Shown: positions 37,873-47,555, counted from the first letter of the stretch. The stretch: 64,000 bases of DNA from Nostoc sp. RI_552 (GCA_016124525.1 WGNO01000007.1:94164-158163); one strand, 5' to 3'. Program-made: numbers and translations. The notes: a model not told the origin generated them from the sequence alone.

Positions 37873-38298
37873 ATGTATACTCAATCCATTTCAGTTCAAG
37901 GTTTACGCTTGCTCATTGTTGACGACGACCCTGACACAAGGCAAATTTTAAATATCCTTTTTGAATTGGAAGGAGCTAAGGTCACAGCTGTTCCTTCGGC
38001 AAGTGAGGCTATAAATGTCATACCTCAATTTAAACCTGATATTTTAATTAGCGATATATCTCTACCGGATGAATCAGGCTATTCTTTGCTCCACAAAGTT
38101 AGAAGTTTAATGGCAGCACAAGGAAAACAGATTCCCGCTATTGCTTTAACAGGTTTTGCTAGAGAAGAAGACCGAATATATGCATTCGCTTCGGGTTTTC
38201 AAGCACACTTATGCAAGCCAGTCAATTTGGATGAATTAGTCTATGAAGTTGCTAGTCTCGCTCAATGTCAGCACCTTGAAAGAATGGGTATTTTATGA
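37873..38298 (+). CDS. Stand-alone response-regulator receiver protein
   Basis: The 141-residue protein is a single REC domain. Acidic pocket DDDPDTRQ (~18-25), phospho-acceptor Asp in ILISDISLPDESGY (~60), the switch Thr in IALTGFA and Lys in LCKPVNLDEL are all present. There is no output domain, so it probably relays a phosphate or binds a partner protein. It stands alone; no histidine kinase is next to it. The ending QHLERMGIL is a short tail. Confidence 0.9.
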   Translation: MYTQSISVQGLRLLIVDDDPDTRQILNILFELEGAKVTAVPSASEAINVIPQFKPDILISDISLPDESGYSLLHKVRSLMAAQGKQIPAIALTGFAREEDRIYAFASGFQAHLCKPVNLDELVYEVASLAQCQHLERMGIL

Positions 38299-38624
38299 AA
38301 CATAACTTGGTTATTGCCAACTTTTGGTGATATTGGTTGGGAGAAGGCAGAGGGGAGAGGGCAGAAGGCAGAAGGAAGAAAGATATAATTGAAATATTGA
38401 CATACTTCAAACTTCACTCCATCAAACATTTGTCGCAAATTAAAGCTTTGATGTGCGTGGCTAATAAAAAATTTTCACTTATCAGGTCTAAAATATAGCA
38501 AACAGTATTGACAATCTAAAAATAATGGAATAACAAAGTGGCAGCAGATAAAAAATGCGTTTGCTCACCCCTGGCACAAGACTCTGTAAAGCTGTTAACA
38601 AAAATCACAAAATTCAGATCAATC

Positions 38625-38861
38625 ATGCCACAACATACTGACCACAAAACTACTAACTCAGAAACTCAAGCAATCGCCTATAAAACACGTCTCAATTCTT
38701 GGGCAATCGCTCGTTTACTTCCTGATACACAACACGAAATTGTGGCTCGTTTCCGCAGTCGTTCTGATGCAGAAGGTTATATGCAGCACTTAAACCAGTT
38801 AATACCTAATGCTTCCTTCACTGTGGTTTTTGATTGCCAAAGGGAAGCGTCTGTGATTTAA
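38625..38861 (+). CDS. Small conserved-looking hypothetical protein
   Basis: The protein has 78 residues from ATG 38625 (MPQHTDHKTT); a GTG at 38538 in the same frame would add 29. The C-terminal half, WAIARLLPDTQHEIVARFRS RSDAEGYMQHLNQLIPNASFTVVFD, looks like an alpha/beta unit with a run of conserved-type residues, recalling SPOR-like or short alpha/beta domains. I do not recognise a named family. It lies in a gene-poor stretch between the response regulator and hisC. Confidence 0.5.
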   Translation: MPQHTDHKTTNSETQAIAYKTRLNSWAIARLLPDTQHEIVARFRSRSDAEGYMQHLNQLIPNASFTVVFDCQREASVI

Positions 38862-39551
38862 AATCATCACCTAAGCGATGGCGCGGAGGGCAGTGCTGGA
38901 GGCAATCGCACTTAAATGGTAATTAAAATGGCCATCGCTTTGGGACTATGGCACAATTCCCACAGATTAATGCCATTCAGTTCCTTGATTGAGACTCACT
39001 GCAACATGATCTTCTCCTGGTGCTTCAGTTTGAGCCCCATTTCCTATCTTGGGGATATCTGGCTCAATGGGGGTTTGATAACCACCAGAAGCCCCGGGAG
39101 TATTTTTTATGGGGGCATATTTGTAGTTTGATTATGGCCCTGTGGTCAAAATGTATCGTACTTTCTTTCGTCCTTTGTACTATACTTTAACTGGTCAGTA
39201 AAAGCGAATAATAATCAAATTGCTGGTGGATGCCAACACGGAGAGTACTGGTTATTCATATAATTGGTGATAATTTTGGTGTCATCATCCAAGGTGCGGT
39301 CATGGAAGTGAAAATGGCTGCAAAGAAGCAGGAGTTCGACACTACTGTGGGTATTCATCCCTGATCCCCAGAAGAATTGGTGACCTTGAAGTAACTTCCA
39401 CACATTTAACATTCACAATTCCCTATCAAAAACTGGGATGGTGATCACTTTCACCGATTCTGCCAGTTTCCTTAAAGCTCTACAATATAAAACTAATTAA
39501 CTTGAGTTTCTCAAAGAAAAATTACGCATTACGAATTACGAATTAAATAAT
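38862..39551. other. Intergenic region with short repeats and decayed reading frames
   Basis: The 690-bp region begins with a GCGATGGCGC...GGCAATCGC repeat-like block. On the minus strand 39130-38966 is open without a start codon (Pro/Asn-rich, ends GTEWH), and 39412-39215 is a second open frame, perhaps two pieces of one decayed gene. Near 39515-39545 the heptamer ATTACGA is repeated in tandem. Nothing here can be named. Confidence 0.4.
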
Positions 39552-40700
39552 ATGCTTTCCTTTATCCGTTCAGACTTAGCCCAATTTAACGCTTATAAAC
39601 CTCACCCTAGCAGTGATACAGCCGCAGCAGTTCCCCTACAGTTAGATCGGCTGGATACGAATGAAAGCCCCTATGATTTGCCATCAGAGCTAAAAGAAAA
39701 GCTAGCTTGGACTTATCAGCAAGCCATTGAAACCAATCGTTATCCTGACGGTGGACATGAAACCCTGAAGGATGCCATCGCTCAATATGTCAATCAGTCA
39801 GCATCACTCTCACCGTCTGTGTTTACCGGGGTCAATATTTCTCTAGGCAATGGTTCAGATGAACTAATTCGCTCTTTATTAATCGCCACTTGTTTGAAAG
39901 GAGAAGGTGCGATTTTAGTAGCTAATCCCACTTTCTCAATGTATGGAATTTTGGCGAAAACTTTGGGTATTCCTGTGGTGACAGTGGATAGAAATAAAGA
40001 TAATTTTGAAATTGACTTAAAAGCTGCCCAATGTGCCTTAGAACAAACTCAAAATCCCCCCATTCGCGTGGTCTTTGTTGTGCATCCTAATTCCCCCACT
40101 GGTAACTGTTTAACTGGGGCAGAATTGTCATGGTTAAGAAGTTTGGGCGAGGATATTTTAGTGGTAATTGATGAAGCTTATTTTGAATTTAGCCAGACTA
40201 CCTTAGTTAGTGAATTAACACAGCGTCCTAACTGGGTGATTCTACGCACTTTTTCTAAAGCTTTCCGGTTGGCAGCTCTGCGTGTAGGATATTGTGTGGC
40301 TCATCCACAGGCGATCGCCATTTTAGAAAAAGTCCGCTTACCTTATAATCTCCCTAGCTTCTCCATCGCTGGGGCATTAGCAGCTATGGAAAATAGCCAA
40401 CTTTTGCTGGAATCAATTTCTCCAACCCTAGATGAAAGAGACAAACTGATTAAAGTTTTATCCCAGCATCCCAAATTACGAGTGGCAAAAAGTGCTGCTA
40501 ACTTTATTTTCCTACGTCTTTTAGCAAATAACTCTGACACACAGAACGCTTCTTTAACAAATCTTCATCAAAAACTCAAGACTTCCGGCACTCTTGTACG
40601 GGAAATTAGCGGAGGCTTACGAATTACTATTGGTACATCAGAGGAAAACATCCGCACCGTAAATCGGATACAAGCTGGGTTAGCAAATCTAGAATTTTGA
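39552..40700 (+). CDS. hisC: Histidinol-phosphate aminotransferase
   Basis: This 382-residue fold-type I PLP enzyme transaminates imidazole-acetol phosphate in histidine synthesis. [11 protein letters not shown] (substrate region), [35 protein letters not shown] and the PLP lysine in [17 protein letters not shown] are the family blocks. The length and LDxNE-P opening fit the long HisC type of cyanobacteria. It is not in a his operon. The heptad repeats before the start suggest a dispersed-repeat leader. Confidence 0.92.
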   Translation: MLSFIRSDLAQFNAYKPHPSSDTAAAVPLQLDRLDTNESPYDLPSELKEKLAWTYQQAIETNRYPDGGHETLKDAIAQYVNQSASLSPSVFTGVNISLGNGSDELIRSLLIATCLKGEGAILVANPTFSMYGILAKTLGIPVVTVDRNKDNFEIDLKAAQCALEQTQNPPIRVVFVVHPNSPTGNCLTGAELSWLRSLGEDILVVIDEAYFEFSQTTLVSELTQRPNWVILRTFSKAFRLAALRVGYCVAHPQAIAILEKVRLPYNLPSFSIAGALAAMENSQLLLESISPTLDERDKLIKVLSQHPKLRVAKSAANFIFLRLLANNSDTQNASLTNLHQKLKTSGTLVREISGGLRITIGTSEENIRTVNRIQAGLANLEF

Positions 40701-40740
40701 AGTTGATCCCCAGATTTATCCACGGGCACAATTGTTGGAC

Positions 40741-41340
40741 TCAATAGCTAAATTTGTCATTCCAGTCATTACCCAAACGCCTTACCATTCCTACCGTTTG
40801 AGGAAACACCCCCACTAACAGGGCAAAGACAATATCAGGCATTTGAGCCACGGTTTCCGGCGGAAAGTATTGTTCAAATTGATCTAAAATTTTTTGGATT
40901 CGCTGCTGAGGAGGCTGGTTTTCGGTAATTTGCTTGATTAACCGAATCCACTGTCGCCTAATTAAGTAGGCCTTCTCCCGTTCCTCATAAGTTTCAGGAA
41001 TTAATAAAGACAAATTACCTATGGGTAGTACTCTTTCGCAATCACGATCATAATTCCCGCCAACGGCTGCACCAGGCCCTGCAAATTCTGCATGATAGCG
41101 TTTAAAGAGTATTAAGCCATTGCGCTTACGACTATTAACAACGAAAACCTTTCCACTGTGCAAAAGTGTCAGAATATCTGAGCTGTCTGAATGCTCAGTT
41201 CCATCTGTCATCACAAGATGGTTTAGGAAAATAGTGTGAGGGTAGTCAGTTGATACCATAGTAGCTTGATACCGTTGGTAGCTTTCGCTATCCATGTTTT
41301 CTCGAACTTGCAAATAATTGGGTCGTGGTATGTACTTCAA
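40741..41340 (-). CDS. Hypothetical protein, 199 residues
   Basis: The protein is soluble, alpha/beta-looking and of unknown family. MKYIPRPNYLQVRENMDSES begins a segment with YPHTIFLNHLVMTDGTEH; a later ATG (residue 16) is an alternative start. The middle has NSRKRNGLILFKRYHAEFAGPGAAVGGNYDRDCERVLPIGN; the end is helical with PPQQRIQKILDQFEQYFPPE. No signal peptide, membrane helix or catalytic motif is visible. It converges with hisC with 40 bp between stops. The codon use looks like neighbours, so it is probably a real gene. Confidence 0.6.
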   Translation of the reverse strand: MKYIPRPNYLQVRENMDSESYQRYQATMVSTDYPHTIFLNHLVMTDGTEHSDSSDILTLLHSGKVFVVNSRKRNGLILFKRYHAEFAGPGAAVGGNYDRDCERVLPIGNLSLLIPETYEEREKAYLIRRQWIRLIKQITENQPPQQRIQKILDQFEQYFPPETVAQMPDIVFALLVGVFPQTVGMVRRLGNDWNDKFSY

Positions 41341-42104
41341 GGGGGAACTCAGTGAAAACGAATCAAATTTTTAATGTTTTTTGATAATTTATTCCTCACG
41401 AAAGCCTAGTGGTTAGTATGGCTAAAATACCAAAAAACAGCATTTGATTAGTAATAATTGATCATATTCTATGGGATTTAGCTAAATTTGTCGTCTAAAA
41501 ACAAGTAATTTTTTTTAAAGTTTTTATAAAGCTCAATTACTAAATACAAATTTAGTATGAGCCATGAGGATTAGATTAAGGTTAATTTTACGGTTCTTTT
41601 ATTTTGTCTATTCTTGATATTTTCAAGTAATTGCCATTTACTAGCCTGATCAAATTTACATAACATATTATGTCTAAATATAGAACTCCTATTTGGTTTT
41701 TGATAGCTTGGGTGACATAGCTATACAGAACTCCGTACATACTGAAAGCCTTCTTCCCCGTTCAATGTTCACTGTTTCCTGTTGCCTACTTCGACAAAAA
41801 ACTCACGAATTAAATCGGATCACCATAAAATACATGTGGTTGGGCTATTTTTGTATAGAGCAAATCCCCTAGAGTCAATGTTTTGAAGGCTAAGTATGCT
41901 GAAGTTTTCCTCTGGGCATACTTTTGAGGAAAGAATAAATTTTTTTGAGATTTATCCAGTTAATTTCCTTTCTGATCAACTCAACAACTATTCAGGCAGT
42001 TTTTGTGCTTCAGTAGAAACACTAATTATTTTTAACTTTTTTTACGTAAATTTGCAAGGTTTACTCAGATATGACTTTGAGCAATAAGTATTTTTACGTA
42101 GTCA
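41341..42104. other. Gene-poor AT-rich spacer
   Basis: No frame here is supported by a ribosome-binding site or by recognisable protein sequence. A 63-codon frame at 41896-42087 is likely chance. It presumably holds the promoter of the 41340 gene (minus strand). Confidence 0.4.
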
Positions 42105-42296
42105 ATGACAAAAAACTCCCAATTAAGTTTCAGAGTAACTAAGAGAACCTCTCGCCTACTTGGACAAGAGTTCCCCCATTTACTAAAATTACCTAGTCTA
42201 GGGACAAGCTCTTATTTTGCCTCTAGTGTCGGCAATGTTAGCGGCGAGACTGTTAAAAAATATATTGAAGAACAAAGACATTATGACACTACCTGA
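42105..42296 (+). pseudogene. IS200/IS605 TnpA (Y1 transposase) C-terminal remnant
   Basis: The frame encodes VTKRTSRLLGQEFPHLLKLP, then SSYFASSVGNVSGETVKKYIEEQ. This matches the end of Y1 HUH transposases (S-K-L-L-x-x-F-P-x-L...PSYF-x-x-S-V-G-x-V-S-x-E-T-V-x-x-Y-I-E-x-Q), including the catalytic Tyr in VKKYIEEQ. The HUH motif and N-terminus are missing and the LWSPSYF region is damaged, so it is not active. No full element surrounds it. Confidence 0.6.
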
Positions 42297-42418
42297 TGGA
42301 CTGCCCCTAAGGAACCTTTGCCCTCCCCTACATCCACCGCCTAAAGCACAATAAAGTATCTTCCCCACGTTCCGATACTTTATCTCCCTGGCCTTGGCTG
42401 CCTGGGTTCTCTCATAAT

Positions 42419-43033
42419 TTAGTGTATTTTGCCACTCAGATGTTTATGCAACAATATTTGCCGGGATGATCCGAGGAAAAATATATTCCAATGGGATTCT
42501 AACTGATGCACCTTATATCCCAGTTTGAAATAAAGTTGCCGTGCCTGATGGTTATTTTCCAAGACGTGGAGATATAAGTCATGAAATCCCCAATCATGGC
42601 AGAACCTTTCACAGCTGATCAGGAGGTGTGAAGCAACACCATGTCGGCGGTATTTGGGGTGAACAGCTAAATTAGAGAGATAAGGAAAACTCTTACCGGT
42701 CTTTACCCAGGAATCATGGAAGCGCACACTCAATTCCACAGTTCCCACTAAGGTGGGAGTGGAAGCAGTAGTAGTGTCAATAGCAATTAAACAAACATGA
42801 TTTGGCGCAGGTGATGACAGGCGATGTTTCAGGTCTTCGTAAATACCCAAACGTATGAAGGGAAAAGCCCATCCCCAAAAACCATCATGTCCGTGAAAGC
42901 TTTCGGCAATAATATGGGCAATACCAGTCAAATCATCGGGTGTAGCCGTACGAATTTGGAATTGTCGGGAATCTTGTTCCGCGGCAGATAAGACTGAATT
43001 TCGGTGGTAACGATGAAAAAACCAAGATGTCAA
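42419..43033 (-). CDS. GNAT-family N-acetyltransferase
   Basis: The 204-residue protein has a GNAT core: FQIRTATPDDLTGIAHIIAESF (beta1-alpha1), VGTVELSVRF (beta3), YLSNLAVHPKYRRHGVASHL (beta4 and acetyl-CoA pyrophosphate loop R-R-H-G-V-A) and NHQARQLYFKLGYKV (end of fold). It transfers an acetyl group from acetyl-CoA to an unidentified amine. The N-terminal ~25 residues are basic. It resembles cyanobacterial/plastid GNATs, but no substrate can be assigned. No operon partner is apparent. Confidence 0.85.
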   Translation of the reverse strand: MTSWFFHRYHRNSVLSAAEQDSRQFQIRTATPDDLTGIAHIIAESFHGHDGFWGWAFPFIRLGIYEDLKHRLSSPAPNHVCLIAIDTTTASTPTLVGTVELSVRFHDSWVKTGKSFPYLSNLAVHPKYRRHGVASHLLISCERFCHDWGFHDLYLHVLENNHQARQLYFKLGYKVHQLESHWNIFFLGSSRQILLHKHLSGKIH

Positions 43034-43462
43034 GGCTAGTTTAGTATTGATTGATTGAATTCAAGGAAAATTTCTCAAATATCCGTAAACACTGTACAAG
43101 CCGTGTGGAAATTTAAAATTAACCTTAATAATTGAGTTAGCATTGAAATTCTAACTTAAAGTCGGCGATTTAATCTAAAATAACCTGCCTTGAAAGGTTT
43201 GTTGTGATGGTGGCGGTTTCTCAGGGTTAGTAGAGAATACTTAGCAATATTACAGCATAGTACATTAAATGAGCAGCCATGGCATCTGTGGTAGGATCTG
43301 AAATGGTTGTACCTCCTGGACTAGTTATGGGATGGGATTATTAGCATTCAAGCTAATTGAACCTTTGCTGTACCTGATTCCCAATAGCACCAGAAAAAAA
43401 TCACAGCTTACCACAAAGTAACAGTCAAAAAGCTGTTCAGGAAATCGACTCCGTACAAAATA
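43034..43462. other. Intergenic region, no supported gene
   Basis: The stretch is AT-rich; a short hydrophobic frame near 43330-43420 has no ribosome-binding site. It contains the promoter side of the GNAT gene (minus strand). Confidence 0.35.
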
Positions 43463-43495
43463 AAAAGCCATACAACATTAGGTTGCACGGCTTTT
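43463..43495 (-). terminator. Intrinsic terminator of arsS
   Basis: On the minus strand AAAAGCC-G-TGCAAC...GTTGTA-T-GGCTTTT forms a stem with two mismatches, followed by TTATTTT, about 117 bp after the arsS stop. Confidence 0.65.
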
Positions 43496-43611
43496 GGTGT
43501 AGTGTGAGGAGCTTAACTAAGTATCATCATAAGCTAATGCCAAAGTGGCAGAACACTCGTAACAGTTTTGGTAACGGAAAAAATTTTTTCTGGAATTGCG
43601 CTACCATGACC

Positions 43612-44595
43612 TCACAGCAAAGCACCACTGCAGCTAGAACCACATCCAGCCGTACAACCATAGCAATAGTTAGCGGTTTGAATCTGATTAATTAAATCTA
43701 AACTGCCAAATTCCAGCAATTTGGCAACTGTCACTAATTCACCATTGCGGGTTTTGGCTGGCAAATTCATCATTTGGTTAAAATCGCAATCATACACATT
43801 ACCCAGATAATCGATTGACAGTTGATTAAGACACATTAAATGTTCAATTGTACTGTAATTAAAATGTGACTCTAAAAACTGCAAATACTTTCCATACAGA
43901 TTTTTACGTTCCAAATAAATTTTAGTTCTGCCAATGGGCAAATTAGTAATGGTGAACAAGTTATTAAACACAATATCAAAATGTTTTTGCAAGAATATTT
44001 TGTAGTCTCGCTCTAGCTTAGTTTGTTCAGGGGCTAAGGAAAACTTTTCACTTGTGGGTAACGGCGGGTTATACACCAAGTCCAACGTTAAATCAGATTT
44101 CTTGCCATAACCGAGTTGATTCAGCCATTGCAAGGCTTTAATGGAAGCATTGAAAACACCACTTCCGCGCATTTTATCAACATTATCTGCTAGGTAGCAG
44201 GGCATGGAAGCTACAACTTTGACTTTGTGTTTAGCAAAATATGCTGGTAAATCGCCAAATCTATCTTGAAAATAAATAGTCAAATTAGATCTGACAATTA
44301 CCTGTTTACCCGCGTCTCTTGCTGCCTCTACCAATGGCTTAAATCCATAATTCATTTCTGGTGCGCCACCAGTTAAATCTACAATCTTAATTTCTGGAAA
44401 TCGGTGAATTAAAGTAATTAACTGTTGACAAATTTCTGAAGATAGTTCTTCTGTTCGTTTAGGACTAGCTTCCACATGACAGTGTGTACAGGCAAGATTA
44501 CACCGTTTACCCAAATTAATTTGTAAAACAGAAATGCTTTTTTTGGTCAAAGAAGAAATCAGTTTATCCTTGAATAATGTTTCTGTAGTTGGCAT
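43612..44595 (-). CDS. arsS: Arsenosugar-biosynthesis radical SAM protein ArsS
   Basis: The 327-residue protein has the radical-SAM cluster motif C32-x3-C36-x2-C39 in GKRCNLACTHCHV, the SAM segment DLTGGAPEMNYGF and a Cys-rich C-terminus (CYGCTAGCGSSCSGALL). It links the adenosyl group from SAM to dimethylarsenite, giving the 5'-deoxyadenosyl precursor of arsenosugars. The order arsM then arsS, both on the minus strand, is the known cyanobacterial arrangement, here interrupted by a broken PiT gene. The start (ATG 44595) is the first in frame. A terminator follows at 43463-43495. Confidence 0.9.
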   Translation of the reverse strand: MPTTETLFKDKLISSLTKKSISVLQINLGKRCNLACTHCHVEASPKRTEELSSEICQQLITLIHRFPEIKIVDLTGGAPEMNYGFKPLVEAARDAGKQVIVRSNLTIYFQDRFGDLPAYFAKHKVKVVASMPCYLADNVDKMRGSGVFNASIKALQWLNQLGYGKKSDLTLDLVYNPPLPTSEKFSLAPEQTKLERDYKIFLQKHFDIVFNNLFTITNLPIGRTKIYLERKNLYGKYLQFLESHFNYSTIEHLMCLNQLSIDYLGNVYDCDFNQMMNLPAKTRNGELVTVAKLLEFGSLDLINQIQTANYCYGCTAGCGSSCSGALL

Positions 44596-44642
44596 TATTT
44601 AATAGTTCTGTTTTGATTTTTGCTAATATTACCGAATAACTT

Positions 44643-44892
44643 TTATGATTGTAACAATCTATTAGCGATGGCATCAGGAAATATACCTTGTGTCGTAAAT
44701 ATTTCTACTAATTTACTTCCCCAGAAAGCCGAGCTGACTGCACCAGCAAAAGTTGTGAAAATAGCCCAAAAATCGCTCTTTGGTAGCTGGTCGTCCCGCT
44801 ACCAATTAGACTTGCTACACCTTTAAAATTGTCCTTAGCTCCATGAGAATAAGCTAAAAAAACGTAGTCCAAAATAAACTGAAGACTAACAT
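44643..44892 (-). pseudogene. Broken PiT-family phosphate transporter, N-terminal remnant
   Basis: Between arsM and arsS the minus strand encodes FFLAYSHGAKDNFKGVASLI and GSGTTSYQRAI, then in another frame TTFAGAVSSAFWGSKLVEIF, TTQGIFPDAIANRLLQS. These are the first helices of PiT transporters (F-L-A-x-x-x-G-A-x-D-N-F-K-G-V-A...G-S-x-T-T-S-Y; F-P-D-A-I-A-N). At least one frameshift after QRAI, a second probable one in the TTTTTTT run, and a truncation at about 80 residues make it non-functional. Its start is 18 bp after the arsM stop. Confidence 0.78.
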
Positions 44893-44910
44893 TTTTTGGG
44901 CAGTTAAAAG

Positions 44911-45879
44911 TTAGCAGCAACCACCACCGCTATAGTGCCAGGTTGAAGGGGTAATCATGATTTCATCCGGGTGTAAACTTGCCAGTTTAGCCGCAGTTTT
45001 ATCACACACTGCTGCGGGAATACCACGCATAAGTACATGTCCTGCTTGATCATCAAAAGAAGATTCTGCACCAGCATAAATTGCTGTCTTACCTGTGAAT
45101 ATACAAGCGCCATCTTCGGGAATATCAACTTTGAAAGCAACAGAATCGAGGCTTTCTAAGAGAAGATGTTTTTCTAAGTTGTAAGTCTGAGTATCTAGGA
45201 GACGATAAGGACGACGGGCGCGAATTTCAATTTGACCAAAACCAGCATTAATAATAGATTGAATGTATTCTTCATAAGTAAGTGCCCCTGATAAGCACAT
45301 AGCACGTAGTCGCTCATCTTGTTTTAAATGTGCAGGAATTGGACAAGTGGCAATTGGATCGCTCATCTGCAAGCGTCCACCTGGTTTTAATACCCTATAC
45401 GCTTCTGTTAAAGCACGGTTTAAGTCTTCTGGCTCAAAAATATTGAAAAGGCAATTCTGAGCTACAATATCGACGCTAGCCTCAGCTACTGGTAGATTAA
45501 AGGCATCACCTTCGCGAATTTCTACAAAACTAGTGTCAAACCAGGGATTTTCCGCAGCAGCAATTTCTAGGTTGCGTGCGGCGGCGGCTCCCATAGCTGC
45601 AACGGGCTCAATGGCAATTACAGCACCTGGATAACGAGAAAAATAAGCGAATTGCAGTGCTTCTAACCCACCGCCAACACCGACATACAACACGGTGGGT
45701 TGATTGAAAAGTTCACTATGGTGAACAGTAGTACCACAACCATAATTCATTTCCTGCATAGGGAGAGGAATTTTCAGTCCTGGTAGTTGGAGGGGTGTAC
45801 TTTGAACGCAACAAAGCCCCACTTGGGGTTCTTGTGCAACTTCATTGTAAAACTGCGCTGCTGTTTCTAAATAGGTCAT
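44911..45879 (-). CDS. arsM: Arsenite methyltransferase ArsM (arsenosugar pathway)
   Basis: The 322-residue SAM methyltransferase converts arsenite to dimethylarsenic species. Motif I is LYVGVGGGLEALQFAYFSR, followed by IAIEPVAAMG, EGDAFNLPVAEASVDIVAQNC and VLKPGGRLQMSDP. Arsenic-binding Cys residues include the CC pair (23-24), the Cys in MNYGCGTT, and those in AQNCLFN and ATCPIP. The C-terminal GGGCC is characteristic of the arsenosugar-type ArsM. It is the first gene of arsM-(PiT remnant)-arsS. Confidence 0.9.
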   Translation of the reverse strand: MTYLETAAQFYNEVAQEPQVGLCCVQSTPLQLPGLKIPLPMQEMNYGCGTTVHHSELFNQPTVLYVGVGGGLEALQFAYFSRYPGAVIAIEPVAAMGAAAARNLEIAAAENPWFDTSFVEIREGDAFNLPVAEASVDIVAQNCLFNIFEPEDLNRALTEAYRVLKPGGRLQMSDPIATCPIPAHLKQDERLRAMCLSGALTYEEYIQSIINAGFGQIEIRARRPYRLLDTQTYNLEKHLLLESLDSVAFKVDIPEDGACIFTGKTAIYAGAESSFDDQAGHVLMRGIPAAVCDKTAAKLASLHPDEIMITPSTWHYSGGGCC

Positions 45880-46081
45880 TATAATCTGAGTCTGGTATTT
45901 TGTCGTGTAGATTCCACTGTTTGCATCCTAATACAACTAACCAATATTTAAATGAGTTTTCCCTAGGATCAAGATAATTGCCAAAATCTCAAAGAAGTAC
46001 AGTTGAAAATTGGGACGAACTGTTCATCCCAATACCTTTAAGTTAACCTTGACTCAGAAGACCACCAGAAATTATTGATCA

Positions 46082-46696
46082 ATGACCTTTAACTTTCTCA
46101 GGAGCAAAAAGCTCCTTTTTGACACATGGGCTCGGACCTATGACTGGCTTTTTCCTTCAGTAATTTATCAAGCTATCCATCAGCGGTTGCTGGAGTATGT
46201 GAATTTACCAGAACGAGCCAATATACTTGATATGGGCTGTGGTACTGGACGACTACTTAACCGCCTGACAACTAAATTTCCCCATGTCCGTGGCACTGGA
46301 TTAGATTTATCTTCAGAAATGTTACGAATAGCAAGAATGAGTAATCGCCACCATCCACGTTTAATTTATATTGAGGGTAAGGCGGAATGTTTACCATTTG
46401 CTGAAGGTCAGTTTGATGCGGTTTTTAGTACTATTAGCTTTCTACACTATTTGCAACCTGAACAAGTCCTCACTGAAGTAAAGCGGGTGCTTACTCCTGG
46501 GGGGCACTTTTACTTAGTAGACATCACAACTAAACAACAGACAGGAACCCAACTATTACCAATTTCTCCTCGTGGGATTAGATTATATAGCTCTCAACAA
46601 CGGGAAATTTTGGGTTCATCGGCTGGATTGTTATCTGTGAGTCATCACTATTTACTAGGGCCTGTATTGCTAACAATTTTTGCTAAACCAGCTTAG
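46082..46696 (+). CDS. Class I SAM-dependent methyltransferase
   Basis: The 204-residue protein has motif I ILDMGCGTGRLLNRL, acidic motif II GTGLDLSSEML, motif III LPFAEGQFDAVFSTISFLHYL and motif IV VLTPGGHFYLVDI, i.e. a Methyltransf_11/25-like enzyme. It is divergent from arsM across ~200 bp and is not obviously part of the arsenic pathway, though it could be. The C-terminus (LLGPVLLTIFAKPA) is slightly hydrophobic. The acceptor is unknown. Confidence 0.82.
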   Translation: MTFNFLRSKKLLFDTWARTYDWLFPSVIYQAIHQRLLEYVNLPERANILDMGCGTGRLLNRLTTKFPHVRGTGLDLSSEMLRIARMSNRHHPRLIYIEGKAECLPFAEGQFDAVFSTISFLHYLQPEQVLTEVKRVLTPGGHFYLVDITTKQQTGTQLLPISPRGIRLYSSQQREILGSSAGLLSVSHHYLLGPVLLTIFAKPA

Positions 46697-46747
46697 AGTG
46701 GTGATAACTTTTTTAAAACGACAATTTGCAAATCCCGAAAGGTTTAA

Positions 46748-47482
46748 TCAAGATGCCAAAATTACAATCTCATCCAGTTGATTAATCACTACATCCGCAC
46801 CTTCAACGTGATCTAACTTACCCACCCAAGTAATACCAATACAACCTGCAGCTTGGGCGTGACGTGCCATTTGCATATCACCAACAGCATCTCCTACCAT
46901 CAATGTGTTAGTTGGTTCTACCCCCAAAGCTTGACAAGCCTGTAAAAACAACACTGGATCTGGTTTACTAGGTCCGTCATCCACTCCTTTTTTAAGCTGG
47001 ATGTAATCACTTAATTGGTGTCGTGCTACAAAATCATTAACTTCCGCTGTGGTTGCCGCTGAAATTATACCAAGTTTCATTCCTGCCATTGACAAGGATT
47101 TCAACAAATTTAAACTCCCTGTAAATAGTGGTGCAGGACTGCTACTGAGGTATTTTTCGGCTTCGTCTAAGGCTTGACGAGCTATTTTTAAAGACTCAAA
47201 CCATCCTCTCCCAGTTTCGGCAATATATGCAGCTGCGGCAATTTCGGTTTCACGGCGACTGGCTACGGAAATTAAACCTGCTGGGTCTAAGATATCGCCA
47301 TTTATGCCGAAGGCCATTAATAAAGGTTCGCCAATTCCAGGAATTTGAGCGTCTATGATGCGGGCACTTTTTTGTCCAAGCGATCGCAAGTAGGCTTCAG
47401 AGTCCTCCAATGTACCATTTTTGTCAAAAAAAATCGCCTGGATATCAGAAAAGCTGATGTTTCTACATTTAATAGTTACCAA
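46748..47482 (-). CDS. HAD-superfamily hydrolase with Asn in the DxD motif
   Basis: The 244-residue protein has motif I as FFDKNGTLED, i.e. D-K-N-G-T rather than the usual D-x-D-G-T. Motif II IISAATTAE, Lys in GPSKPDP and motif IV MVGDAVGDMQMARHA are normal, with the cap placed between motifs I and II (subfamily I). The Asp-to-Asn change removes the general acid/base of phosphatases; such proteins may have altered chemistry or be regulatory. It could belong to a cyanobacterial branch in which this is conserved. It is downstream of rpsA, beyond the terminator at 47556-47576. Confidence 0.82.
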   Translation of the reverse strand: MVTIKCRNISFSDIQAIFFDKNGTLEDSEAYLRSLGQKSARIIDAQIPGIGEPLLMAFGINGDILDPAGLISVASRRETEIAAAAYIAETGRGWFESLKIARQALDEAEKYLSSSPAPLFTGSLNLLKSLSMAGMKLGIISAATTAEVNDFVARHQLSDYIQLKKGVDDGPSKPDPVLFLQACQALGVEPTNTLMVGDAVGDMQMARHAQAAGCIGITWVGKLDHVEGADVVINQLDEIVILAS

Positions 47483-47555
47483 AATATTTCATCCCAATAA
47501 GGTAAAAACTCACACGATAGCGTTAAAACTGGAGTTTAGACGAATTCGCCACAAA

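Noticed and set aside
43483..43695. 70-codon plus-strand frame
   Set aside because: Lies antisense over the arsS 3' end and its terminator.
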